DNA of 50,439 nucleotides, taken from the NCBI GenBank assembly GCA_050290785.1, contig JBNKIR010000055.1, positions 1 through 50,439 on the forward strand. The letters are read 5' to 3'. This DNA comes from JAAGZL01 sp050290785 (GTDB lineage Bacteria; Pseudomonadota; Gammaproteobacteria; Chromatiales; Chromatiaceae). Every line of letters starts with the position of its first letter. Positions within the stretch are counted from its first letter, which is position 1. A program made the position numbers and the translations under genes. This document shows, in pieces, positions 26,930 through 35,320 of the stretch. Under the pieces are notes generated by a model that did not search any database, was not told the origin of the DNA, and was given only the letters and a program-made list of their open reading frames with translations.

Positions 26930-27010
26930 CTACGGCGCAGAGGCCACCACGACGTTCACGACAGAGACGACAGATACCACTACCAGAGTGGCGGATTGGC
27001 TGTTTGTCAT
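26930..27010 (-). CDS. ivbL: ilvB leader peptide (IvbL-like)
   Basis: 26-residue ORF containing VVVSVVSVVNVVV, ten valine codons within 13 residues, followed by ASAP and a TAG 24 bases before the terminator hairpin. E. coli IvbL is a similar valine-rich peptide ending in a comparable AP. An in-frame ATG at 27025 could add five residues (MNRSE). When valyl-tRNA is scarce, the ribosome stalls and an alternative structure should prevent termination upstream of ilvBN. The anti-terminator pairing was not worked out. Confidence 0.9.
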   Translation of the reverse strand: MTNSQSATLVVVSVVSVVNVVVASAP

Positions 27011-27144
27011 CTCAGAACGGTTCATGGTTTACGGTTTCGGTTACCAAAAAATTAAATTCAATGCTGTTAGATGAAATGGTCGCCCAGCTTTGCGGTTATG
27101 TCAATATGCTATTGCCCAGGAGTATCCGCGTAATCGGTGGGTGA

Positions 27145-27309
27145 TTACTCCTCAACCAACTCAAACTCATCCTTACCCGCACCGCAATCCGGACACTCCC
27201 AGTCCTCCGGCAGGTCTTCCCATTTGGTCCCGGCGGGGATGTCTCCCTCTGGATCTCCTTCGGCCTCGTCATAGATATAGCCGCACACATCACATTTGTA
27301 TTTTTTCAT
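27145..27309 (-). CDS. Rubredoxin
   Basis: 54-residue protein, below the usual length cut-off. The two Cys pairs KCDVCGYIYDEAEGD (C6, C9) and WECPDCGAGKDEF (C39, C42) coordinate one iron. Start ATG at 27309 is four bases past the stop of the hydroxylase gene; an AGGGG lies about ten bases upstream within that gene's end. It carries single electrons. Placed after a reductase and a membrane hydroxylase, it likely links them. Confidence 0.95.
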   Translation of the reverse strand: MKKYKCDVCGYIYDEAEGDPEGDIPAGTKWEDLPEDWECPDCGAGKDEFELVEE

Positions 27310-27313
27310 AGGA

Positions 27314-28180
27314 TTAATCCCCTGTTTTTGGTTTATTCCATCTGCGTTCGTTTATGGCGTAGCCTGATGCCCTGGCCACAAAGGGTAGGGCCAGCATACC
27401 TGGTAGCCAGCTTATCTGCTTGGGCTGGTTAAAACCCTGAATCCCTATGGTCATACCCACATGTCCATCCTGTGGCTGGGCACGATAGGTGCCGAAGATG
27501 CGATCCCACCAGGGCAGGTTAAAACCGAAGTTGCTGTTGGTCTCTTCCGGTATTACAGAGTGGTGTACCCGGTGCATGTCTGGAGTGACCAGGAACAGAC
27601 GCACAATCCGGTCAACCTTTTCCGGCAGCCGCATGTTGCCGTGATTGAACATGGCGGTGGCGTTCAGCAGTACCTCGAAGATGACCACGCCGATGACGGG
27701 CGGACCCAGGGCGGCGATGGTGGCGAACTTGATCAGCATGGAGAGGATGATCTCCAGGGTATGAAAGCGTGCACCGGTGGTTACGTCATAGTCCGGATCC
27801 ACATGATGCACCATGTGCAGTTGCCACAGTGCAGGTACGGCGTGTACCAACACATGCTGCAGATAGATCACCATGTCCATGGCTATCACGGATATGATCA
27901 CCGCCAGGATGAACGGCGGTTGATACTGGTTGAGCAGGCCCCAGCCGTGGGCCTGGGCATAGGCCGCCATGCCCACGGCGGCGGCAGGGAACAGCAGACG
28001 CAGGACTAGGGTATTGAAAAACACCAGGCCCAGGTTGTTGATCCAGCGCATGGCCTTGGAGACCGACAGCTTGCGGCGCGGAAACAGGACCTCGGCAATG
28101 GCCACAGCGGCGAAGACACCAAAGAAAAAACCGAGGCGGATCAGTTGTTCGTGTTCCAGGACCCAGTCATTCCAACCCAT
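27314..28180 (-). CDS. Sterol desaturase / fatty acid hydroxylase family membrane protein
   Basis: 288 residues from the ATG at 28180, overlapping the reductase stop by one base (TAATG). Multiple membrane segments with the family histidine boxes: HVLVHAVPALWQLHMVHH near 92-109, HTLE, FNHGN near 180 and DMHRVHHS near 205-212. These bind a di-iron centre that hydroxylates or desaturates lipids or sterol-like substrates. The C-terminal region after about 240 is less conserved. Substrate unknown; electrons could come from Fpr and rubredoxin encoded beside it. Confidence 0.88.
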   Translation of the reverse strand: MGWNDWVLEHEQLIRLGFFFGVFAAVAIAEVLFPRRKLSVSKAMRWINNLGLVFFNTLVLRLLFPAAAVGMAAYAQAHGWGLLNQYQPPFILAVIISVIAMDMVIYLQHVLVHAVPALWQLHMVHHVDPDYDVTTGARFHTLEIILSMLIKFATIAALGPPVIGVVIFEVLLNATAMFNHGNMRLPEKVDRIVRLFLVTPDMHRVHHSVIPEETNSNFGFNLPWWDRIFGTYRAQPQDGHVGMTIGIQGFNQPKQISWLPGMLALPFVARASGYAINERRWNKPKTGD

Positions 28181-28995
28181 TACCAGTAGCGCTCCAGATG
28201 GACCACCCCAGGTTCCTTCTTGGTGTGTTCCGGGTAGCCGGCGTCCGCGAGTATCTTGGCCATATCCTCGACCATGGTCGGGTTGCCGCAGAGAAAGATG
28301 TGGGTGTTGTCCGGTGAGGCCTTGGTGTCCCAATCGGCATCGGCGACGCCGCTTTCCCATATCTCCTGGATGCGTCCCACATTGCCGGACCAGGCGATCA
28401 CCTCATCTTCCGGCCTGGTGATTGCCGGGATGTAGTGGAAGTTGGGTATCAGGTTGTTCAGGGTGCTCAATTCCGAGCTGTAACCCAGGTCCCAGGAGTG
28501 TCGGGCACCGTGGATTATAGAGAAGTTTCTGTTGTCACCCGGATGGATGAAGGTGCGGATCATGCTCATGTAGGGCGCTATGCCGGTTCCCGTGCCCATA
28601 AAAATCAGATTGGATTCCGGCGGTATCTGATCCAGGGTGAACATGCCGGTGATCTTGGAACGCATGAATATCCGGTCCCCGCGCTTGAGGGCAAACAGCC
28701 TGGGGGTGAGGGAGCCGGAGCGCACCAGGGAGATGTAGAACTCCAGATACTCCTTCTTATAGGAAGAGGAGGCGATGGAGTAGGAGCGCATGATGGTCTT
28801 GTCTGGATCGGGCGGATTAAACTCCTGATCTGAAACCTCTATGCGGGGCGCGCTGGCGGGAAGTCCCAGGACCACGAACTGTCCCGGGCTGTAGTCCGGT
28901 ATCTCCCAACCGTCCGGGGTAACCCTGAGGATCATGGTATCCGAGGATATGAACTGTATCTCGCCGACGATTGCATTTAACTCTTTTGCTGCCAT
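28180..28995 (-). CDS. fpr: Ferredoxin-NADP reductase
   Basis: 271 residues from the ATG at 28995, preceded by GGA; an in-frame ATG at 29079 gives an unconvincing extension. FAD-binding barrel (about 5-105) with the signature TIMRSYSIASSSY, and NADP domain with FMGTGTGIAPYMSMI near 130, IIHGARHSWDLGY, and FLCGNPTMVEDM. It transfers electrons from NADPH to a small carrier. First gene of the fpr-hydroxylase-rubredoxin unit. Confidence 0.92.
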   Translation of the reverse strand: MAAKELNAIVGEIQFISSDTMILRVTPDGWEIPDYSPGQFVVLGLPASAPRIEVSDQEFNPPDPDKTIMRSYSIASSSYKKEYLEFYISLVRSGSLTPRLFALKRGDRIFMRSKITGMFTLDQIPPESNLIFMGTGTGIAPYMSMIRTFIHPGDNRNFSIIHGARHSWDLGYSSELSTLNNLIPNFHYIPAITRPEDEVIAWSGNVGRIQEIWESGVADADWDTKASPDNTHIFLCGNPTMVEDMAKILADAGYPEHTKKEPGVVHLERYW

Positions 28996-29151
28996 GGCCG
29001 TTCCATCTGGTCTAGAGATATTGATAGGATCGATTCTATATTTCCGCCTCAGGATATAAAAGGATCTGCCTGAGTACAATTGTATCGTCCATTATGTAAA
29101 ATAAATGGGTGGTTGTGCCTATTTTTCAAGGCCAGGACCTAAGGAACATTT

Positions 29152-29712
29152 ATGTCAGACGCATATATACCGCACATTCAGTTGCTTTTTGTACACCCCT
29201 TTCCCCACCGTTCCAAGGTGAACCGGGTGCTACTGGAAGGTGTAAGCGATATCCCTGGGGTGCATATCTGTGATCTGTATGAGCAATACCCGGACTTCTA
29301 TATAGATAAGGAGAGAGAGCAGCATACACTGCGGGAGACCGATCTGCTGGTGGTACAACACCCGTTCTATTGGTATAGCGCACCCGCCATGTTCAAACAG
29401 TGGCAGGATGTGGTGCTGGAGTACGGCTTTGCCTTCGGCACCGGGGGCGACGCCATGCAGGGCAAGGATTTTCTTCCGGTGATCACCATCGGCCAGGGCG
29501 AGGCGGCGTATAGTGCGGAGGGGCACAATCGTCATACTATCCACGAGATCCTCTATCCCTATGAGTGCATGGCCAATCACTGTGGCATGAACTACCTTGA
29601 GCCCATACTTATCTTCAGTGCCCATAAGCAGGATGAGAATGCCATGTCTGGGTATGTGGACCAGTATCGCAAACGCCTGTTGAATTATCGCCCGGAAAGC
29701 AGAGATGAATGA
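29152..29712 (+). CDS. kefG: KefG-like ancillary flavodoxin-fold oxidoreductase
   Basis: 186 residues. NAD(P)H quinone oxidoreductase-like fold: LLFVHPFPHRSKVNRVLLEG, VHICDLYEQYPDFYID, VQHPFYWYSAPAMFKQWQDVVL and GFAFGTGGDAMQGKDFLPVI, closely resembling E. coli KefG. KefF and KefG bind and activate KefC or KefB during electrophile stress. Ribosome site AGGAAC seven bases upstream. It overlaps the antiporter gene by eight bases. Confidence 0.88.
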   Translation: MSDAYIPHIQLLFVHPFPHRSKVNRVLLEGVSDIPGVHICDLYEQYPDFYIDKEREQHTLRETDLLVVQHPFYWYSAPAMFKQWQDVVLEYGFAFGTGGDAMQGKDFLPVITIGQGEAAYSAEGHNRHTIHEILYPYECMANHCGMNYLEPILIFSAHKQDENAMSGYVDQYRKRLLNYRPESRDE

Positions 29713-31510
29713 GCAACATTTTTTATTGAATGCGATTGTATATCTGTCCGCCAGCGTCATAGCCGTACCGATCATGCAACGTCTGGGCCTGGGTTCGGTG
29801 TTGGGCTATCTGGCTGCAGGCACGGCAATCGGTCCCTGGGGTCTGGGTTTGGTGCAGAACGTAGATGATATTAGACACTTCGCCGAGTTTGGTGTGGTGC
29901 TGCTGCTGTTTATCATCGGTCTGGAACTGAAGCCCAAGCGTCTCTGGAGGATGCGCCGCTCCATAGTGGGTACGGGTGGCAGTCAACTCCTGTTCACCAC
30001 CGTCCTGCTGCTGCTGATTGGCCTGGCCCTGGGTTACTCCCTTAATACCTCCTTGATCGTAGCCATGGGCCTTTCTCTCTCTTCTACCGCCATCGCCTTG
30101 CAGACCCTCAAGGAGCGCAATCTCCTGGCGACCCATGCCGGCAACTCCGCCTTCTCGGTGCTGCTGTTTCAGGATATCGCCGTCATTCCCATCCTGGCCC
30201 TGTTGCCGGCGCTGGGTGTGGTGGTTGCGGATGCTGGTGATAGCGCCTGGCTGGGTCTGCTCAAGGCGGTAGGGGTGATAGCCGCAATCGTGGTGGGCGG
30301 TCACTATCTTACCCGCCCCATCTTCCGCTATATCGCCAATACCGGCATGCGGGAGATCTTCACCGCCTTTGCCCTGTTGCTGGTGTTTGGCATATCCATG
30401 TTGGTGAACGCGGTCGGTATGTCCATGGCCCTGGGCGCCTTCCTGGCGGGGGTGCTGTTGGCGGATTCGGAATACCGGCATGAACTGGAGGTGGAGATAG
30501 AGCCGTTCAAGGGCCTGCTGATGGGACTGTTCTTTATATCGGTAGGCATGTCCATCGATTTTGGACTGCTGTTTAAAGATCCTATTAGGATATTGGCCTT
30601 GGTGGCCCTGTTGGTCGTAGTCAAAAGTCTGGTGCTCTGGTTGTTGGCCAAGGCGGGCAAGATCCCCCAGAGCCAGCAAAGCCTGTTCGTGTTCCTGTTG
30701 TCTCAGGGCGGTGAGTTCGCCTTCGTGATATTTTCCGTTGCCTCCGGCAGCGGGGTGTTGGAGAAGGGCACCGTAGACTATCTGGTGGTGATCGTGGCCC
30801 TGTCCATGCTGACCACACCATTCCTGCTTCTGCTCTACCAGCATGTGATAACCACGCGTTTCATTCATCTGGACCAGACGCCGGAGCCGGACGCCATAGA
30901 TGAAGAGGATAACCCGGTCATCATCGCCGGCTTCGGGCGTTTCGGTCGTACCGTGGGCCGACTGTTGCATGCCAACGGCATACCCACCACCATCCTGGAT
31001 CATGATCCGGATCAGATCGAGGCCATTCGTAAATTCGGCTACAAGGTCTACTATGGTGACTCCAGCAGATATGAGATCCTGGAGGCGGCCGGTGCGGACA
31101 AGGCCAAGTTGTTGATCATCACCATAGATGATGCGGACAAGACCCTGCAGATCATCGAGCAGGCGCAGAGACACTTTCCCCATCTCACCATCATGACCCG
31201 TGCGCGCAACAACGGACATGTGTACGAGATCATGCGGCGTGGGGTCACTTTGTTCCGGCGCGAGTTCTATGACTCGGCCCTGCGTCTGGGGGAAGAGGCC
31301 CTGAAGCAACTCGGATTCGGGGCCTACAGGTCCAGGACCGCCACCCAGGTGTTTCATGCGTATGATCAGAAGCTGTTGCGCAAACTGCAGGAGACCGAGA
31401 CGGAGGAAGACCGCAGGCTGTTGTCCCTCCAGGCCCGGGAACACATCGAACAGATCCTGACCGCAGATGCCGAAGAGATCGCAAAGGACAATCGTCAAGG
31501 TTGGGATTGA
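29705..31510 (+). CDS. kefB: Glutathione-gated potassium efflux antiporter KefB/KefC family
   Basis: 601 residues, the same length as E. coli KefB. The N-terminal CPA2 antiporter domain (about 1-380) has around 12 membrane segments including LGLGSVLGYLAAGTAIGPWG and LSLSSTAIALQTL. The RCK_N domain begins near 401 (NPVIIAGFGRFGRTVGRLL), with a glycine-rich Rossmann loop for nucleotide binding. It exports potassium in exchange for protons and acidifies the cytoplasm when glutathione adducts form. Paired with the ancillary protein, as in KefGB/KefFC. KefB versus KefC is not fully separable. Confidence 0.9.
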   Translation: MNEQHFLLNAIVYLSASVIAVPIMQRLGLGSVLGYLAAGTAIGPWGLGLVQNVDDIRHFAEFGVVLLLFIIGLELKPKRLWRMRRSIVGTGGSQLLFTTVLLLLIGLALGYSLNTSLIVAMGLSLSSTAIALQTLKERNLLATHAGNSAFSVLLFQDIAVIPILALLPALGVVVADAGDSAWLGLLKAVGVIAAIVVGGHYLTRPIFRYIANTGMREIFTAFALLLVFGISMLVNAVGMSMALGAFLAGVLLADSEYRHELEVEIEPFKGLLMGLFFISVGMSIDFGLLFKDPIRILALVALLVVVKSLVLWLLAKAGKIPQSQQSLFVFLLSQGGEFAFVIFSVASGSGVLEKGTVDYLVVIVALSMLTTPFLLLLYQHVITTRFIHLDQTPEPDAIDEEDNPVIIAGFGRFGRTVGRLLHANGIPTTILDHDPDQIEAIRKFGYKVYYGDSSRYEILEAAGADKAKLLIITIDDADKTLQIIEQAQRHFPHLTIMTRARNNGHVYEIMRRGVTLFRREFYDSALRLGEEALKQLGFGAYRSRTATQVFHAYDQKLLRKLQETETEEDRRLLSLQAREHIEQILTADAEEIAKDNRQGWD

Positions 31511-31653
31511 CTGTTCGGGCAGAGTGGTTGCTGGTCTGTCAATTTGCCTATAGTCTAAAAAACATAATTATAAAAAATGTTTGATTCCAGCGGATGGCCG
31601 CTTTAACTGTCTGCTGATAAATATCGCAATGATAGTTTTCAAAGGAGAGAGAT

Positions 31654-32202
31654 ATGAGAGTTAGAGTTCTGTTTTTATCGGCCATGCTTATTGCAGGCAC
31701 AGTAGCTGCTGGTGAGCCGGATCCGCAAGTTAAAGAGGCGAGAGCCACTATCAAGTCCCTATTCGATCAGCTGGTAGCTGAATTGAAGAGTTCCATGGAG
31801 GCTGGCGGTCCTGAGAATGCAATCAAGGTGTGCAATACCAAAGCCCCTGAGATTGCTGAAAAGATGAATGCCAAGAGTAGTATCAAGATTAGCCGTGTAA
31901 GTCTAAACAACCGCAACCCGGAGAATGCCCCTACCGAATGGCAAAAGGAGGTCCTGCTTAAGTTTGAGGCCCGCAAAAAGGCGGGTGAGGATGTGGAGAA
32001 CATGGACCACTCAGAGGTTGTCGGAGATGAGTTCCGCTATATGAAGGCGATTCCAACCCAAATAGTATGCCTCAAGTGTCACGGATCGGAGATAGATCCA
32101 AAGGTGGCGGCCAAGATTGACGAACTATATCCGGAAGACAAGGCGAAAAACTATAAACAGGGAGATATACGAGGCGCCTTTTATGTGACGATGCCTAAAT
32201 AG
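31654..32202 (+). CDS. DUF3365/Tll0287-like periplasmic haem protein
   Basis: 182 residues with a signal peptide (about 1-19). The DUF3365 domain includes AIKVCNTKAPEIAEKM and VSLNNRNPENAPTEWQKE; the c-type haem motif CLKCH is at about residues 146-150. Such proteins are sensory or electron-transfer modules, alone or fused to kinases. Ribosome site GGAGAGAG. A strong terminator follows at 32231. Reductive or sulfur-oxidising metabolism is consistent but not shown. Confidence 0.85.
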   Translation: MRVRVLFLSAMLIAGTVAAGEPDPQVKEARATIKSLFDQLVAELKSSMEAGGPENAIKVCNTKAPEIAEKMNAKSSIKISRVSLNNRNPENAPTEWQKEVLLKFEARKKAGEDVENMDHSEVVGDEFRYMKAIPTQIVCLKCHGSEIDPKVAAKIDELYPEDKAKNYKQGDIRGAFYVTMPK

Positions 32203-32230
32203 AAGCAGAGCAATTAACAGTTGGATATTG

Positions 32231-32255
32231 AAGGCCGGGTTCGCCCCGGCCTTTT
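32231..32255. terminator. Intrinsic terminator between convergent genes
   Basis: AAGGCCGGG at 32231-32239 pairs perfectly with CCCGGCCTT at 32245-32253 around a TTCGC loop, followed by TT and an AT-rich tract. It ends the haem protein gene and could also end nhaA (stop at 32268) in the other direction. Confidence 0.85.
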
Positions 32256-32267
32256 AATTACAGCTTA

Positions 32268-33440
32268 TTAGGTAGTGTCCTTATGGATAAAACGTAACAC
32301 CAGATAACCCAATATGCCGGACAACATGGATCCGATCAAGATGCCCAGCCGGTCATCTACGGCATTTGGTCCGCCCTGTTCGAATGCCAGGGATCCGACG
32401 AACAGACTCATGGTGAAACCAATGCCGCAGAGTGCGGACACCCCGTACAGCTGGGTCCAACTCACCTCCGCCGGCAGTTTCGATATGCCGAGTTTTATGG
32501 TGATCCAACTGAATCCGAATACGCCTATCTGATTGCCGAAGAATAGTCCGGTGGCTATACCCAATGGCACTGGGTGCAGAAATGAGTCTGCACCTATGCC
32601 GTCAAAGGCGATACCGGCGTTGGCAAAGGCAAATATCGGCAGGATACCGTAGGCTACAGATGGATGCAGGTCGTGCTCCAGCCTCTCCAGTTGGGTATGA
32701 GATTCACCTGGCGCCTTTTTAAATGGGATAAAGAATGCCGTTACTACACCGGCCAATGTTGCATGCACACCCGATTTCAATACCGCGGCCCAGAGTACAA
32801 TCCCGACTAGCAAATACGGGGCAAGACCCAATATCCCTTTCCTGTTCATTGCAAACAGCAGCAGTATTGCGGCGGCAGCGATGATCAGTGAGGTTACTGA
32901 CAGGTCGGTGGTGTAAAACAGGGCGATAATGATGATGGCGCCGAGATCATCAACGATGGCCAGGGTCATAAGGAACAGTTTCAGCGCCTGAGGGACTCGA
33001 CTCCCCAGGAGTGCGAGCACACCCAGGGCGAAGGCTATATCGGTGGCGGAAGGGATGGCCCAACCTTTTATCGACACCGGGTCTCCCCAGTTGATCGTGG
33101 CATAGATAACTGCAGGTACGGCCATGCCGCCGACCGCAGCAATGATGGGGAGAACGACCTTGGATGGATCAGACAGTTCTCCCGCCAGGGCCTCGCGCTT
33201 TATCTCCAGACCGATGAGAAAGAAGAATATGGCCATCAGGCCGTCGTTGATCCAAAGCAGCAGGGGCTTTGCTATCTCGAATTCACCAAAGATGATGGCG
33301 ACGGGTATATCCAGCAGCGCGTTATAATATATGTCGGCCGGGGAGTTTTCCGCGATCATCGCCAGCACGGAGGCCAGCAGGAGGATGATCCCGCTGGCCG
33401 CCTCAAGGTGCAGAAACTCTTTCAGTTTATCTACGATCAT
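32268..33440 (-). CDS. nhaA: Sodium/proton antiporter NhaA
   Basis: 390 residues, typical length. Inner-membrane electrogenic 2H+/Na+ exchanger for alkaline and salt tolerance. Segments include LEIKREALAGELSDPSKV, the ion-site region PSATDIAFALGVLALLG with the DIAFAL motif, and VDDLGAIIIIALFYT with the two conserved aspartates. GIGFTMSLFVGSLAF lies near the end. Last gene of the minus-strand stress run. Confidence 0.95.
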   Translation of the reverse strand: MIVDKLKEFLHLEAASGIILLLASVLAMIAENSPADIYYNALLDIPVAIIFGEFEIAKPLLLWINDGLMAIFFFLIGLEIKREALAGELSDPSKVVLPIIAAVGGMAVPAVIYATINWGDPVSIKGWAIPSATDIAFALGVLALLGSRVPQALKLFLMTLAIVDDLGAIIIIALFYTTDLSVTSLIIAAAAILLLFAMNRKGILGLAPYLLVGIVLWAAVLKSGVHATLAGVVTAFFIPFKKAPGESHTQLERLEHDLHPSVAYGILPIFAFANAGIAFDGIGADSFLHPVPLGIATGLFFGNQIGVFGFSWITIKLGISKLPAEVSWTQLYGVSALCGIGFTMSLFVGSLAFEQGGPNAVDDRLGILIGSMLSGILGYLVLRFIHKDTT

Positions 33441-33523
33441 TTAAGACGATAGGTTAGTACAGTACTCAGTACAGTCTAGCATGTCGTTTCTAAGACTGGA
33501 TCCATGAAATGATTTGCGGAGAG

Positions 33524-34000
33524 TTAATCCTGTATCGCAGACTGTAGTGCCTCCAGGACCTTGGCCGGATGGTCTTCCGCCTTGGCTACCCTTTTCCAGT
33601 GTTTCTTCACCTTGCCATTGGGTCCGATCCAGACTGTGGAGCGGATCACCCCCATGGTCTTTTTTCCGTACATGACCTTCTCTCCATAGGCGCCATATTT
33701 GGTCATCACCTTCTTGTCTGGGTCGGAAAGCAGGGTGAAGGGGAGGTTGAACTTACTGGCGAACTTTTTATGTGATTCGTCGCCGTCAGGAGATACGCCC
33801 AATACCACCACTCCGAGCGCCTCTATCTCCCCCCACAGATCGCGGAAGCCGCATGCCTCTTTGGTACAGCCAGGGGTGTCGTCGCGCGGGTAGAAGTAGA
33901 GTATGACATCCTTGCCCTTGAGATCCTTCAGGGAGATCTTGTTGCCGTCTGCGTCAGGGAGGGTGAATGCCGGTGCCGCCTTTCCTTCTTCTATGGCCAT
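33524..34000 (-). CDS. bcp: Thioredoxin-dependent thiol peroxidase (Bcp/PrxQ)
   Basis: 158 residues. Peroxidatic and resolving cysteines five apart in DDTPGCTKEACGFRDLW (Cys45 and Cys50), followed by GVVVLGVSPDGDESHKKF and FTLLSDPDKKV. It reduces hydroperoxides using thioredoxin. Separated from tpx by a terminator, so it may have its own promoter or depend on read-through. RBS AGGA precedes the ATG. Confidence 0.95.
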   Translation of the reverse strand: MAIEEGKAAPAFTLPDADGNKISLKDLKGKDVILYFYPRDDTPGCTKEACGFRDLWGEIEALGVVVLGVSPDGDESHKKFASKFNLPFTLLSDPDKKVMTKYGAYGEKVMYGKKTMGVIRSTVWIGPNGKVKKHWKRVAKAEDHPAKVLEALQSAIQD

Positions 34001-34012
34001 TTCCTGTTCTCC

Positions 34013-34041
34013 AAAAAAAAGGGCCGCAAGGGGTGCGGCCC
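34013..34041 (-). terminator. Intrinsic terminator after tpx
   Basis: Minus-strand hairpin GGGCCGCA / TGCGGCCC (loop CCCCT) followed by eight T at 34013-34020, lying directly after the tpx stop and before bcp. Confidence 0.9.
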
Positions 34042-34054
34042 AGAGGTGGAGATC

Positions 34055-34555
34055 TTACTGAATGGAACTCAAAGCTGCGTCATAGTTTGGTTCCTGTACG
34101 ATCTCGGGGACTTGTTCGGTGTAGACGACCTGGCCTGTCTCATCCAGGATCACTATCGCCCTGGCCAGGAGTCCGGCCAGAGGACCGTCCACGATGCGGA
34201 CGCCATAGTTAGCGCCGAAATCCAGGTTGCGCAGCTCACTCACGGACTCAACGTTATCCAGGCCCTCAGCGCCACAGAAACGGGCATGGGCGAAGGGCAG
34301 GTCCTGGGAGATGCAGAGTACTACGGTGTTCTCCAGGGAGTTGGCATCTGCGTTGAAGTGGCGCACGGAGGCGGCACATACATCGGTATCGATGCTGGGG
34401 AAGATGTTCAGTATCACCCGTTTGCCACTCAAATCAGCAAGCGATACATCCGATAGGTCGGTCTTGGTCAATACGAAATCCGGTGCCTGTGTCCCTACCG
34501 CAGGCAGTTCTCCCGATGTGTTTATCTCGTTTCCTTTCAAGGTAATCTTTGCCAT
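34055..34555 (-). CDS. tpx: Thiol peroxidase Tpx
   Basis: 166 residues. Atypical two-cysteine peroxiredoxin: peroxidatic Cys60 in SIDTDVCAASVRHF, resolving Cys94 in ARFCGAEGL. N-terminal region starts KITLKGNEINTSGELPAVG. Reduces lipid and alkyl hydroperoxides in the periplasm or cytoplasm with thioredoxin. Preceded by a plausible sigma-70 promoter and a perfect palindrome. Confidence 0.95.
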   Translation of the reverse strand: MAKITLKGNEINTSGELPAVGTQAPDFVLTKTDLSDVSLADLSGKRVILNIFPSIDTDVCAASVRHFNADANSLENTVVLCISQDLPFAHARFCGAEGLDNVESVSELRNLDFGANYGVRIVDGPLAGLLARAIVILDETGQVVYTEQVPEIVQEPNYDAALSSIQ

Positions 34556-34656
34556 TTTGTTTGCCTCTGGATCAGGTTGATTAGATGTTTATCCATGCCT
34601 TGGCCAGTACGGATCGGCATGGGGCACAAAGACTATATAGCATCAAGCTTGACGAC

Positions 34657-34707
34657 ATACTGACGTTTATCACAACGGCTGTCAACTAAAATATGATAAA
34701 TATCATA
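34657..34707 (-). promoter_or_regulatory. Candidate tpx promoter with upstream palindrome
   Basis: Minus strand: a perfect TTGACA (34680-34685), 17 bases, then CAGTAT (34657-34662). Upstream is the palindrome TATGATA-AA-TATCATA at 34692-34707, centred roughly 50 bases before the likely transcript start, a position suited to an activator. The regulator is not identified. Confidence 0.5.
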
Positions 34708-34724
34708 AAAAAGTCGATTTCTTT

Positions 34725-35306
34725 CTAGCTTGCGTAGTTCTGGCTGGCAAATTCCCAGTTCACCAGATTCCAGAACGCCCCCAGATAGGCCGGACGGGCA
34801 TTGCGGTAGTCGATGTAATAGGCGTGTTCCCACACATCGCAGGTTAAAAGAGGTACCTGGTCGTTGGTCAGGGGATTGCCGGCGTTGCCGGTGTTTACGA
34901 TCTCGATTGAGCCATCGAAATTCTTCACCAGCCAGGTCCAGCCGGAGCCGAAGTTGCCGATGGCAGATGCGGTGAACTGCTCCTTGAATGCATCAAAGGA
35001 GCCGAAGGCGTCGTTGATGGCCCTGGACAGGTCGCCGTCGGGGGCTCCGCCACCGCTTGGTGACAGGCAGTTCCAGTAGAAGCTGTGGTTCCAGATCTGG
35101 GCCGCATTATTGAAGATTCCGCCGTCGGAGCTGGTGATGATATCTTCCAGTGATTTTCCTTCATACTCGGTTCCGGCAACCAGTTTGTTCAGGTTGGCCA
35201 CATAGGCGGCGTGATGCTTGCCGTGGTGATATTCCAGGGTCTCGGCCGATATGTGTGGTTCCAGTGCATTCTTGGCATAGGGCAGTTCGGGTAGTTCGTA
35301 GGCCAT
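34725..35306 (-). CDS. sodB: Iron superoxide dismutase
   Basis: 193 residues. Metal ligands in EYHHGKHHAAYV, IWNHSFYWNCL, and DVWEHAYYIDYRNAR; the GSGWTWLV region near 117-124 is typical. FeSOD is favoured by sequence and length, but a cambialistic enzyme is possible. AGGAGAGG ribosome site. It follows the DUF3501 gene by 14 bases and is probably co-transcribed. Confidence 0.95.
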   Translation of the reverse strand: MAYELPELPYAKNALEPHISAETLEYHHGKHHAAYVANLNKLVAGTEYEGKSLEDIITSSDGGIFNNAAQIWNHSFYWNCLSPSGGGAPDGDLSRAINDAFGSFDAFKEQFTASAIGNFGSGWTWLVKNFDGSIEIVNTGNAGNPLTNDQVPLLTCDVWEHAYYIDYRNARPAYLGAFWNLVNWEFASQNYAS

Positions 35307-35320
35307 AGTCCTCTCCTTGT

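Noticed and set aside
29723..31498. 591-residue open frame antisense to the potassium efflux gene
   Set aside because: Rich in His, Gln and Gly, no recognisable domain, and lies wholly opposite a clear KefB/KefC gene; a shadow frame.
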